A stretch of DNA of 64,000 nucleotides, taken from NCBI RefSeq assembly GCF_009755225.1, contig NZ_WQKZ01000003.1, forward strand, positions 310,001 to 374,000, written 5' to 3'. The position numbers were made by a program, and so were the translations under genes. Under the pieces are notes generated by a model. That model worked only from the letters and a program-made list of their open reading frames with translations. It was not told the origin of the DNA and did not search any database. Shown piece by piece: positions 1 through 7,382 of the stretch (position 1 is its first letter; every line of letters starts with the position of its first letter). The stretch is from Hymenobacter ginkgonis (GTDB lineage: Bacteria > Bacteroidota > Bacteroidia > Cytophagales > Hymenobacteraceae).

Positions 1-1101
1 AATGCGCTGGGCCAGCGTGAGGGTGTCGCCGTCGGTGCGGGCGTAGCGCACGCCGGCCGGCCCGCCGCCGCCCTGCTCATAGGTCATGCCGATGGCGCCG
101 TTGAAGCTGGGCCAGGTGTCGCCGTAAGTTGGGGCGAATAAATCGTAGACCTCGCGGGTGAAATACAGCCAGTTATTCTTGTCGAACGTCGCCCGGTTGT
201 AGTCACCAATCACGTTCTGGAACTGGCGCTGCCAGGGCGTGATGTCGGCGTGAAACGGCTTAGCCGCCGGCGAGAAGTAGTACGAGTTGTTCGGCCCCAT
301 CTCGTGGAAGTCGGCGTGCACCTGCGGCAGCCACTGGTTGTAGAGCACAATGCGCTGGCGGCTTTCCTGCTGCGTTTGCCAGGCCCAGTCGCGGTTCAGG
401 TCGAAGTAATAGTGGTTGTAGCGCCCGCCGGGCCAGGGCTCGTGGTGCTCCCACGAGTCGGGGCCGGCGTTGGGGTTCTGGTTGCGCACCCGGTTGTACC
501 AGTTGGCGTAGCGGTCGTGGCCGTCGGGGTTTACGCAGGGGTCAATCACGACCACCGTGTTTTTCAACCAGTTCTGCACCTGCGCGTCCTGCGGGTTGGC
601 CAGGTCGTAGAGCACCTGCATCACGGCTTCCGAGCTCACGGCCTCGTTGCCGTGCACGTTGTAGCTCAGCCAGGCTACGGCCGGCAACTGGCGGCTGGCC
701 GCGCCGCTTTCGAGGCTCGCCAAGCGGCGGGCGTTGTGCTGAATTTCCTCTAAGCGTCCAAAATTGTCGGCGCTGGCCACTTCAATTACCTCCAGTGGGC
801 GGTGCTCGTAGGTTTGGCCGTAGCGCACCACCTTCATGCGGCTGGGCGTGTGGGCCACCACGTGGGCCGCGTAGCGCAGCACCTCGGCATGGGGCGTAAA
901 CTGGTCGCCGAGCTTATAGCCCAAAAACTGGTCAGGCGTTAACAGGGGGCCAGTGGCGTCGGTTGCCATTGGGGGGGGTAGGCTCGGCGGGGTAGTTTGG
1001 GCGTGGCCAGCAGTGCCGGCTAACAGACCAGCCAGTAGCGTGGTACTGCGTAGCAAGTGCTTAGCATTATTTCCCAAATAGGAGGCGTAAGAAAGCATCA
1101 T
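1..1101 (-). CDS. M14-family zinc carboxypeptidase, secreted (C-terminus cut by window edge)
   Basis: The first 367 residues are visible; the gene runs off the left edge. An N-terminal hydrophobic stretch ending in AGHAQ looks like a Sec signal peptide, so the protein is probably periplasmic or outer-membrane facing. The zinc-binding motif HGNE (H-x-x-E, within YNVHGNEAVSSE) is present. It is followed by VNPDGHDRY, DLNRDW and HADFHEMG, the order expected for M14 peptidases of the kind common in Bacteroidota. Two adjacent ATGs (1101 and 1098) could serve as start; I use the outer one. The gene is divergent from rlmF with about 130 bp between them. Family assignment is firm; substrate is unknown. 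Confidence 0.9.
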   Translation of the reverse strand, partial: MMLSYASYLGNNAKHLLRSTTLLAGLLAGTAGHAQTTPPSLPPPMATDATGPLLTPDQFLGYKLGDQFTPHAEVLRYAAHVVAHTPSRMKVVRYGQTYEHRPLEVIEVASADNFGRLEEIQHNARRLASLESGAASRQLPAVAWLSYNVHGNEAVSSEAVMQVLYDLANPQDAQVQNWLKNTVVVIDPCVNPDGHDRYANWYNRVRNQNPNAGPDSWEHHEPWPGGRYNHYYFDLNRDWAWQTQQESRQRIVLYNQWLPQVHADFHEMGPNNSYYFSPAAKPFHADITPWQRQFQNVIGDYNRATFDKNNWLYFTREVYDLFAPTYGDTWPSFNGAIGMTYEQGGGGPAGVRYARTDGDTLTLAQRI

Positions 1102-1218
1102 AGGGTAAAAAAACGATTGACGGGCACAAGGTAGGGGGCAAAATGGAGGTATTTCACAAAAAAATCGATGTATTTTACCTTACCCCCCCCCTTTACTAGC
1201 TGAAGCGTAGGCAAGGCG

Positions 1219-1226
1219 TAACTTTG
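1219..1226 (+). promoter_or_regulatory. -7 box of rlmF promoter (TAACTTTG)
   Basis: TAACTTTG is an exact match to the Bacteroidota -7 consensus TAnnTTTG. It ends only 4 nt before the ATG at 1231, so the transcript would start at or very near the start codon. Confidence 0.6.
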
Positions 1227-1230
1227 GCAA

Positions 1231-2205
1231 ATGAGCCAACCGCCCAAAGACCTGCTTGCCAGCAAAGACGTGCTGCACCCGCGCAACCAGCACCGAGCGC
1301 GCTACGATTTTGCCGCGCTGGTGCAAACTAGCCCCGCGCTGGCGCCCTTTGTGCACCGCAATACGTTTAGCGAAGCCTCCATCGACTTTGCCGACCCCGA
1401 AGCGGTTAAACTGCTGAACCAGGCATTATTGCGGCACTTCTACGGCATCGAGCACTGGGATATTCCGGCCGGCTACCTTTGCCCACCCATTCCGGGCCGG
1501 GCCGACTACTTGCACTACCTAGCCGATTTGCTGGCTGCCAGCAACGGCGGGGCCGTGCCCCGTGGCCAAGTCCTCTCGGTGCTCGATGTGGGGGTAGGGG
1601 CCAACTGCATCTACCCCCTTATTGGCCACCAGGAATACGGCTGGCGCTTCGTGGGTTCCGAAACGGACCCCGTGGCCCTGCGCGCTGCCCGGCAAATAGT
1701 GGCCGCCAACCCAGCCCTGACGGGCAGCATCGACTGCCGGCTTCAGCCCGACGCCCGCCACGTGCTGGCCGGCCTAGCCAAGCCCGGCGAAGTGTTTGAT
1801 GCCACGCTGTGCAACCCGCCCTTCTACGGCTCGGCGGCCGAGGCGGCGGCCGGTACGCAGCGCAAGCTCAGTAACTTGGGCACTGGCCGTGGTACCCAGC
1901 CCGTGCGCAATTTTGGCGGCAAAAACGCCGAGCTCTGGAGCCCCGGCGGCGAGGCGGGCTTCGTGCGCCGCCTGGTGCAGGAAAGCCACCAGCTGCCTAC
2001 CCTCAGCTTTTGGTTTACGACCCTGGTGTCGCAGAAAGACACGCTGCCCGCCGTGTACCACGCCCTGCGCTACGCCAAAGCTGCCGACGTGCGTACCATC
2101 GACATGGCCCAAGGCCAGAAGAAAAGCCGGCTCGTCGCCTGGACTTTCCTCACCCCCGACCAACAGGAGGATTGGCGCCGGACGCGCTGGGCTGCTCAGC
2201 AGTAA
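1231..2205 (+). CDS. rlmF: 23S rRNA (adenine(1618)-N(6))-methyltransferase RlmF
   Basis: This enzyme methylates N6 of A1618 in 23S rRNA using SAM. The protein (324 aa) starts its conserved part at LHPRNQHRARYDF (about residue 15) and continues with SIDFADPEAVKLLN and GYLCPPIPGRADYLHY, both signatures of RlmF. The SAM-binding motif LDVGVGANCIYPL lies near residue 118 and the N6-methyltransferase motif NPPFY at 195-199. Length is normal for the family. The ATG at 1231 sits 4 nt after a TAACTTTG promoter box, so either the mRNA is leaderless or translation begins at the GTG encoding residue 14, directly before the conserved region. It is divergent from the M14 peptidase gene. Confidence 0.95.
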   Translation: MSQPPKDLLASKDVLHPRNQHRARYDFAALVQTSPALAPFVHRNTFSEASIDFADPEAVKLLNQALLRHFYGIEHWDIPAGYLCPPIPGRADYLHYLADLLAASNGGAVPRGQVLSVLDVGVGANCIYPLIGHQEYGWRFVGSETDPVALRAARQIVAANPALTGSIDCRLQPDARHVLAGLAKPGEVFDATLCNPPFYGSAAEAAAGTQRKLSNLGTGRGTQPVRNFGGKNAELWSPGGEAGFVRRLVQESHQLPTLSFWFTTLVSQKDTLPAVYHALRYAKAADVRTIDMAQGQKKSRLVAWTFLTPDQQEDWRRTRWAAQQ

Positions 2206-2514
2206 TACTTTAAGACTGTATTGGCGCATAGCAATACTAGCTTTGCTAGTGCCGGTAGTTTATATATAAAATACTACTTAAGCTGGTATAATAGACGGGT
2301 CAGAAAATTGTTGTTCTGGTTGCATTGGCTGGCCTTGCTACGGAGATGCAACTGGCATTAAGCTGAAGGTTAATGCCAGTAATGCGCAAGAAGTCAGCAC
2401 AGAAATAAGGGGCGTTGACAGCGCAGAAAGTGGTGTTTAGCGTTTTTGGCTTGAGGCCAGGCCCAGGTAAGAAGTAATTTTGAGAATCGTATAATTCTAC
2501 GGTCGCTTCTTATA
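2206..2514. other. Intergenic region, 309 bp
   Basis: AT-richer than its flanks and without a credible gene. It contains the promoter of the next gene near its right end. I see no clear hairpin terminator for rlmF. Confidence 0.6.
2475..2482 (+). promoter_or_regulatory. -7 box (TAATTTTG) upstream of the discoidin-domain gene
   Basis: Exact TAnnTTTG match, with a TTG at 2451-2453 (21 nt spacer) as possible -33 element. The predicted 5' UTR is about 25-30 nt. Confidence 0.55.
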
Positions 2515-3933
2515 ATGCAAAATATCCTTCGTGCGGGTCTGAACTGGTTAGGTATTCTTCTGCTCCTTGCCACTACCCCCTCCTTAGCCCAAAACCTGGC
2601 CCTTAATAAAACTGCCACTGCCACGTCGGGGACAGCGTCTCTGGCTTTCGATGGCAAGGGCAATACGCGTTGGGAAAGTGCTTCCACTGATATTCAGTCC
2701 ATTGTGGTAGACCTGGGGTCGGTACAAACAATCGACCGCATCCGGCTGACGTGGGAAAACGCCTATGGTAAGGATTTTACCCTGGAAGTCTCCAACGACC
2801 AGCAGACGTGGACGGTAGTGCGGGCCGTGACCAACAACGCTACCACGGCCAACGAATATGTTAACCTGAAAACTTCTGGCCGCTACGTGAAGATGAATGG
2901 CACGAAGCGGGCGACCACCTACGGGTTCTCTCTATTTGAGTTTGAAGTTTTTAACTATTCCAACAACGACAATAACCTGGCGCTTGGCCGGCCGGCCGTG
3001 GCCTCCTCCACCCAGGGCGGCCTGTACACGGCCAGCGCGTTCGACGCCGATTATACCACCCGCTGGGGCAGCACGGTTAACCTCAATGCGGCTTCCCTGT
3101 ACGTGGATTTGGGAGGTAAATCGACGCTTTCGCGGGTGTATCTGGTGTGGGAAACGGCCTACGGCGCGGACTATACCATTGACGTGTCGGACGATGCCAC
3201 TACCTGGACCACCGTTTATTCGGTAACGGGCAACACGTTGCATTTCAACGAAATCACGTTTGCCAAGCCGGCCAGCGGCCGGTACATCCGCATGAATGGC
3301 ACCAAGCGGGGTAACACAGGCGCCGACTTTGGGTTCTCGCTCTACGAGTTTCAGGTTACTGGCACCACGCCCGTACCCCTTCCCGTTACGCTGGCTAGCT
3401 TCGGTGCGGCGCGGCAGGCCACTGGCGTTGAAGTAAACTGGGCCACGGCCTCCGAGCTGAATAATGCCGGCTTCGAGGTGCAGCGCTCGGCCTATGGTGC
3501 CGCCTTTACTACCCTGGCTAAAGTAGCTGGTGCGGGCACTTCGCAGGTTAGCCACCGCTATATATACTTCGACGCGGCTCCGCTGCGTACCACGAGCTAC
3601 TACCGCCTCCGGCAGCTCGACACCGATGGCACCGCTACGTACGGACCGGTAGTGGCCGTGCAAGCCCTGGCTGCCGGCTCCGCTACCCTCCACGTTTACC
3701 CCAACCCAGCCATCGACCACGCTACGCTCGAATGGGAAGCTTCGGCTCGCCCCACCTCTTGGTACCTGACCAACAGCACCGGCCAGGTAGTGCACTCTGA
3801 GCTGCTCAGCCTGCAATCTGACCTAACTTCCCTACCCCTCGACCTGCAAGCCTACCCCGCCGGCAGCTACGTGCTGACCGTGGAAACGCCCGGCCAAGCT
3901 GCCCGCCACACCCGCGTGCAGAAAGTGAATTAA
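2515..3933 (+). CDS. Secreted protein with two F5/8 type C (discoidin) domains and T9SS sorting domain
   Basis: This 472-aa protein has a signal peptide (cleavage near SLAQN, about residue 26). Two tandem discoidin-like beta-sandwich domains follow (about 27-150 and 155-290). Each begins with an N-L-A-L-(N/G)-(K/R) element and ends with a GFSLxEF(E/Q)V strand. Such domains usually bind carbohydrates, so a cell-surface glycan-binding role is inferred. From about residue 292 it has the linker module LPVTLASF...VNWATASELNNAGFEVQRS typical of Cytophagales T9SS cargo. It ends with a type A sorting domain (HVYPNPAIDHATLEW ... YPAGSYVLTVE). No catalytic domain is visible. It stands alone, with its own promoter and a strong palindromic terminator. 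Confidence 0.85.
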   Translation: MQNILRAGLNWLGILLLLATTPSLAQNLALNKTATATSGTASLAFDGKGNTRWESASTDIQSIVVDLGSVQTIDRIRLTWENAYGKDFTLEVSNDQQTWTVVRAVTNNATTANEYVNLKTSGRYVKMNGTKRATTYGFSLFEFEVFNYSNNDNNLALGRPAVASSTQGGLYTASAFDADYTTRWGSTVNLNAASLYVDLGGKSTLSRVYLVWETAYGADYTIDVSDDATTWTTVYSVTGNTLHFNEITFAKPASGRYIRMNGTKRGNTGADFGFSLYEFQVTGTTPVPLPVTLASFGAARQATGVEVNWATASELNNAGFEVQRSAYGAAFTTLAKVAGAGTSQVSHRYIYFDAAPLRTTSYYRLRQLDTDGTATYGPVVAVQALAAGSATLHVYPNPAIDHATLEWEASARPTSWYLTNSTGQVVHSELLSLQSDLTSLPLDLQAYPAGSYVLTVETPGQAARHTRVQKVN

Positions 3934-4008
3934 GCATAAAATTATAGCAAGCAAAAAGAGCCCGTGGCACATGCCGCGGGCTCTTTTTGCTTGCTATAAT
4001 TTTATGCT
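3933..4008. terminator. Very long perfect hairpin terminator (32-bp stem)
   Basis: Arms 3933-3964 and 3977-4008 are exact reverse complements and begin at the last base of the stop codon. The stem contains an A5 run before and a T5 run after a GC-rich core, so it can terminate in both directions. The stem is far longer than an intrinsic terminator needs. Confidence 0.85.
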
Positions 4009-4017
4009 AGGAATGTC

Positions 4018-4099
4018 CTGCTGAGTTTGCCGAAGCATCTCTGCCGCTTCATCCGCCTAGCTCAACGGTTCGGTATAAATGCTTCGGCAAGCTCAGCAG
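4018..4099. repeat. REP-like inverted repeat
   Basis: Arms 4018-4038 and 4079-4099 (21 nt, one G-T mismatch) enclose a 40-nt middle. The arm sequence with CTGCTGAG and GCCGAAGCAT is shared in part with the inverted repeats near 9,460, 17,020 and 17,990. It lies between the discoidin gene and the 3' end of leuS. Confidence 0.65.
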
Positions 4100-4123
4100 T
4101 ACGGACGGGGGTAGGCGCTAGCC

Positions 4124-7093
4124 TTATACCACCACGTTTACCATGCGGCCGGGCACTACCACCACTTTTTTGGCGGCCTTGCCTTCGCCGAAGCGGCTTA
4201 GGAAATCGGATTCTAAAATAGCCGTTTCAATTTCGGCGGCGGTGGCGGTGGCGGCAAACTGGCGCTGGTCGCGCACTTTGCCGTTGATGGCCACGGGGTA
4301 GGTTACGTTGGCCTCCACCAAGAACTCCTCGCGGAATTCGGGGTAGGCGGCGTGGCTGATGCTGCCCGACTTGTGGCCCAGTTCCTCCCACAACTCTTCG
4401 GCGAGGTGCGGGGCGAAGGGCGAGAGCAGGATAACCATCGGCTCCAGGATGGCGCGCTTGTGGGTGCCGAGGGCCGTTAGCTCGTTCACGGCAATCATGA
4501 AGGTGCTGACCGAGGTGTTGAAGCTGAATTTCTCGATGTCGTGGGCCACCTTTTGGATGACGCGGTGCAGGGTCTTCAGTTCAGCGGGGGTAGGGGCCTC
4601 GTCGGTCACGGCCAGCGAGCCGTCTTCGGGGTGGAAGAGCCGCCAGAACCGCTTGAGGAACGTGGCTACACCGCTGATGCCGTTGGTATTCCAGGGCTTG
4701 AACTGCTCAAGCGGCCCGAGAAACATTTCGTAGAGGCGCAGGGCGTCCGCGCCGTATTTGTCAACTAGTTCATCGGGAGTAACAACATTGTACTTCGATT
4801 TTGACATCTTCTCAATTTCATTACCGCATATGAATGAACCATCTGGCTCAGTTATATAATATGCAGTATTGTAATCAGAACGCGATTTTTTGAAGCGCTC
4901 TAAATCAAGAAGGTCGTCTTTTACGATGCTAATATCAACGTTGAACCAAGCTGCATCTTCGTATTCAAGAGGAACTGTTTCAGTTGAGAAGGGGATAGAG
5001 CTTTCGACTCCCCACTCATTAAATGCTTGATGCATCACAGCTTCTATAGCTGCTTTATCAGCTGCGCTTTGCTGCCCTTTTCTTGCTCTGTCAAGAACCC
5101 CTTTCGAGATGTAGACGGTAGGAAGGCTAATCGTTTCGGGCACTTTAGTGGTCGTTTCAAAGCCAACCCACATACTCCACAGATAAGGAAGTAAGTAGAT
5201 TGTGCTCGACCGGCCCAAAATCATCCCCTGGTTTATCAGCTTCTGGAACGGCTCGCTGTGCGTGACCAGGCCCAAATCCTTCAAAAACAGGTACCAGAAG
5301 CGGGAGTAGAGCAGGTGGCCAGTGGCGTGCTCAGCACCGCCCATGTAGAGGTCTACCTGGCCCCAGTACTGCTCGGCTTCCTCGCTCACGAAGCGGTCGG
5401 CGTTGTGCGGGTCCATGTAGCGGAGGTAGTACCAGCTAGAGCCGGCCCAGCCGGGCATGGTGCTCAGCTCGAACTCGTACTGGCCCTTGTACTTCCAGCC
5501 TTTGGCGCGGCCCAGGGGCGGCTCGCCGTGCTCGGTGGGCTTGTACTCGTCGATTTCGGGCAGCACGAGCGGCAGGTCGGCTTCGGCCACGCCGTAGGCG
5601 GTGCCATCTTTGTAGTAAATCGGGATAGGCTCGCCCCAGTAGCGCTGGCGGCCGAAAATAGCGTCGCGCAGGCGGAAATTCACCTTGCCCTTGCCGAGGC
5701 CCTTCTCTTCGAGGAAGGCGATAAGCTTGGCGGTGGCTTCCTTATAAGTGAGGCCGTTGACGATGCCCGAGTTGATGTAGCGGCCTTCCTTGGTGGGGTC
5801 GGCCTGCTGGTCGAGGTCCTTTTGCGCGTCCGAAATAGCCGGGATGGGCAAGTCGAAATGCTTGGCAAAGAGGTAGTCGCGCTGGTCGCCGCTGGGCACG
5901 GCCATCACGGCGCCGGTGCCGTAGCCGGCCAGCACGTAGTCGGCCAGCCAGATGGGCACGGGCGTGCCATCGACCGGGTTGGCCGCGTAGGCGCCCGTGA
6001 ACACGCCCGAAACGTGCTTGACATCCGACATGCGGTCGCGCTCCGAGCGGCGCTTGGTGGCGGCGATGTACTCGTCTACGTCGGCGCGCTGGGCGGGGGT
6101 AGTAAGCTGGTCAACCAGCTCGTGCTCGGGAGCCAACACCAAGAAAGTGGCGCCGTAAATGGTGTCGACGCGGGTGGTATACACCTTAATATCCGTGTTT
6201 TCGTGGCCCTGCACCGGGAAGGTGACCTCGGCCCCAATGCTCTTGCCAATCCAGTTGCGCTGCATCTCCTTCACGGCGTCGGGCCAGTCGAGGGTGTTGA
6301 GTCCCTGGAGCAGGCGGTCGGCGTAGGCGGTGATGCGCAGGTTCCACTGCGGCATGAGGCGGCGCTCGACGGGGTAGCCGCCGCGCTCCGAAAGGCCGTC
6401 TTTTACTTCGTCATTGCTCAGCACGGTGCCCAGCGCGGCGCACCAATTCACGTAGGTATCTTGCTGATAGGCTAGGCGGTAGGGGAGGATGGCAGCGAGC
6501 TTTTGCTTTTCGGTAAAGCTCTGCCACTGGCCGGCCGAGAAGTCGTGGCGGTCGTCGGCTTCGCCCGCGGCGCGGATGCCGGCGCTGCCGTTCTCGGCAA
6601 ACTTTTCCTGCAAGGTGCGGATGTGTTCGGCGCGGTCGGTATCGAGGTTGTACCAGCTGTTAAACAGCTTGAGAAAAATCCACTGCGTCCACTTGTAGTA
6701 GTCGGGGTCGGAGGTGCGCACCTCGCGCTCCCAATCGTAGCTAAAACCCAGTTGCTGGAGCTGCCGGATATAGGTTTCGATGTTCTTCTCGGTGGTCACG
6801 GCCGGGTGCTGGCCGGTCTGGATGGCGTACTGCTCGGCGGGCAGCCCAAACGAGTCGAAGCCCATGGGGTGCAGCACGTTGCGGCCTTGCAAGCGCTGGT
6901 AGCGCGCCACGATATCGGAGGCAATGTAGCCCAGCGGGTGCCCCACGTGCAGGCCCGCCCCGGAGGGGTAGGGAAACATGTCGAGCACGTAGTATTTAGG
7001 CTTGCTAGAGTCGTTGTCGGCGCGGAAGGTATTGTGCTGCTGCCAGTGGTCTTGCCACTTTTTCTCGAGGTCTTGGGGGCGGTACGCGGGCAT
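4124..7093 (-). CDS. leuS: Leucyl-tRNA synthetase
   Basis: This class I synthetase charges tRNA-Leu. The start is set at the ATG at 7093 (MPAYRPQDLEKKWQ, 989 aa). The longer reading frame adds 29 unconserved residues and would put the start upstream of the promoter box. Visible motifs are HVGH at 49-52 (HIGH box), a full CP1 editing domain and KMSKS at 762-766, followed by a normal anticodon-binding and C-terminal domain. Oddity: residues about 627-771 (4780-5215) are encoded by DNA of markedly lower GC than the rest. They include a hydrophobic, charge-rich stretch (LPYLWSMWVGF ... RKGQQSAADKAAIEAVMHQ) that looks like an insertion of some 60-70 residues before KMSKS, in the region of the leucine-specific domain. 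The gene is divergent from dnaG. Confidence 0.96.
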   Translation of the reverse strand: MPAYRPQDLEKKWQDHWQQHNTFRADNDSSKPKYYVLDMFPYPSGAGLHVGHPLGYIASDIVARYQRLQGRNVLHPMGFDSFGLPAEQYAIQTGQHPAVTTEKNIETYIRQLQQLGFSYDWEREVRTSDPDYYKWTQWIFLKLFNSWYNLDTDRAEHIRTLQEKFAENGSAGIRAAGEADDRHDFSAGQWQSFTEKQKLAAILPYRLAYQQDTYVNWCAALGTVLSNDEVKDGLSERGGYPVERRLMPQWNLRITAYADRLLQGLNTLDWPDAVKEMQRNWIGKSIGAEVTFPVQGHENTDIKVYTTRVDTIYGATFLVLAPEHELVDQLTTPAQRADVDEYIAATKRRSERDRMSDVKHVSGVFTGAYAANPVDGTPVPIWLADYVLAGYGTGAVMAVPSGDQRDYLFAKHFDLPIPAISDAQKDLDQQADPTKEGRYINSGIVNGLTYKEATAKLIAFLEEKGLGKGKVNFRLRDAIFGRQRYWGEPIPIYYKDGTAYGVAEADLPLVLPEIDEYKPTEHGEPPLGRAKGWKYKGQYEFELSTMPGWAGSSWYYLRYMDPHNADRFVSEEAEQYWGQVDLYMGGAEHATGHLLYSRFWYLFLKDLGLVTHSEPFQKLINQGMILGRSSTIYLLPYLWSMWVGFETTTKVPETISLPTVYISKGVLDRARKGQQSAADKAAIEAVMHQAFNEWGVESSIPFSTETVPLEYEDAAWFNVDISIVKDDLLDLERFKKSRSDYNTAYYITEPDGSFICGNEIEKMSKSKYNVVTPDELVDKYGADALRLYEMFLGPLEQFKPWNTNGISGVATFLKRFWRLFHPEDGSLAVTDEAPTPAELKTLHRVIQKVAHDIEKFSFNTSVSTFMIAVNELTALGTHKRAILEPMVILLSPFAPHLAEELWEELGHKSGSISHAAYPEFREEFLVEANVTYPVAINGKVRDQRQFAATATAAEIETAILESDFLSRFGEGKAAKKVVVVPGRMVNVVV

Positions 7094-7114
7094 TTCTTGG
7101 CTGGTTGAATCAGG

Positions 7115-7122
7115 CAAAGTTA
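7115..7122 (-). promoter_or_regulatory. -7 box of leuS promoter (TAACTTTG on the minus strand)
   Basis: Exact TAnnTTTG match 21 nt upstream of the ATG at 7093. It supports that start over the upstream in-frame one. Confidence 0.6.
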
Positions 7123-7336
7123 AAGCCTGATAAATTGGTGCGTTAGCAGCATCCTGTCTATTGGTGCGAGTTTGGCGCAACCAGGGAAGCGTAACGTGGG
7201 CTGACTATGCCGGGAGGCTGTGCCTGCCAACGGTCAAGTCGTGGTATAAAAACAGGCCGAGCTACCGGAGCGGTTCCGGTTTGCTGCTGGCGCAGCCTCG
7301 CGTCATTAAATAGGCCCGAGTTGCGCGGCGCTAAAC

Positions 7337-7364
7337 TTGCGCCAGTGTGCCGGGTGTAAATTTG
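7337..7364 (+). promoter_or_regulatory. dnaG promoter: TTG (7337-7339) and TAAATTTG (7357-7364)
   Basis: A TTG -33 element, a 17-nt spacer and an exact -7 box. The box ends 18 nt before the GTG start of dnaG. Confidence 0.6.
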
Positions 7365-7382
7365 ATACTCTAATTCGTACCC

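Noticed and set aside
2932..3816. 294-codon open frame on the minus strand inside the discoidin gene
   Set aside because: Shadow of a gene with clear domains and a sorting signal on the + strand.
5258..6475. 405-codon open frame on the + strand inside leuS
   Set aside because: Antisense to leuS, which has full conserved motifs. The translation is Val/Gly/Ala/His-rich, as expected for the reverse frame of a GC-rich gene.
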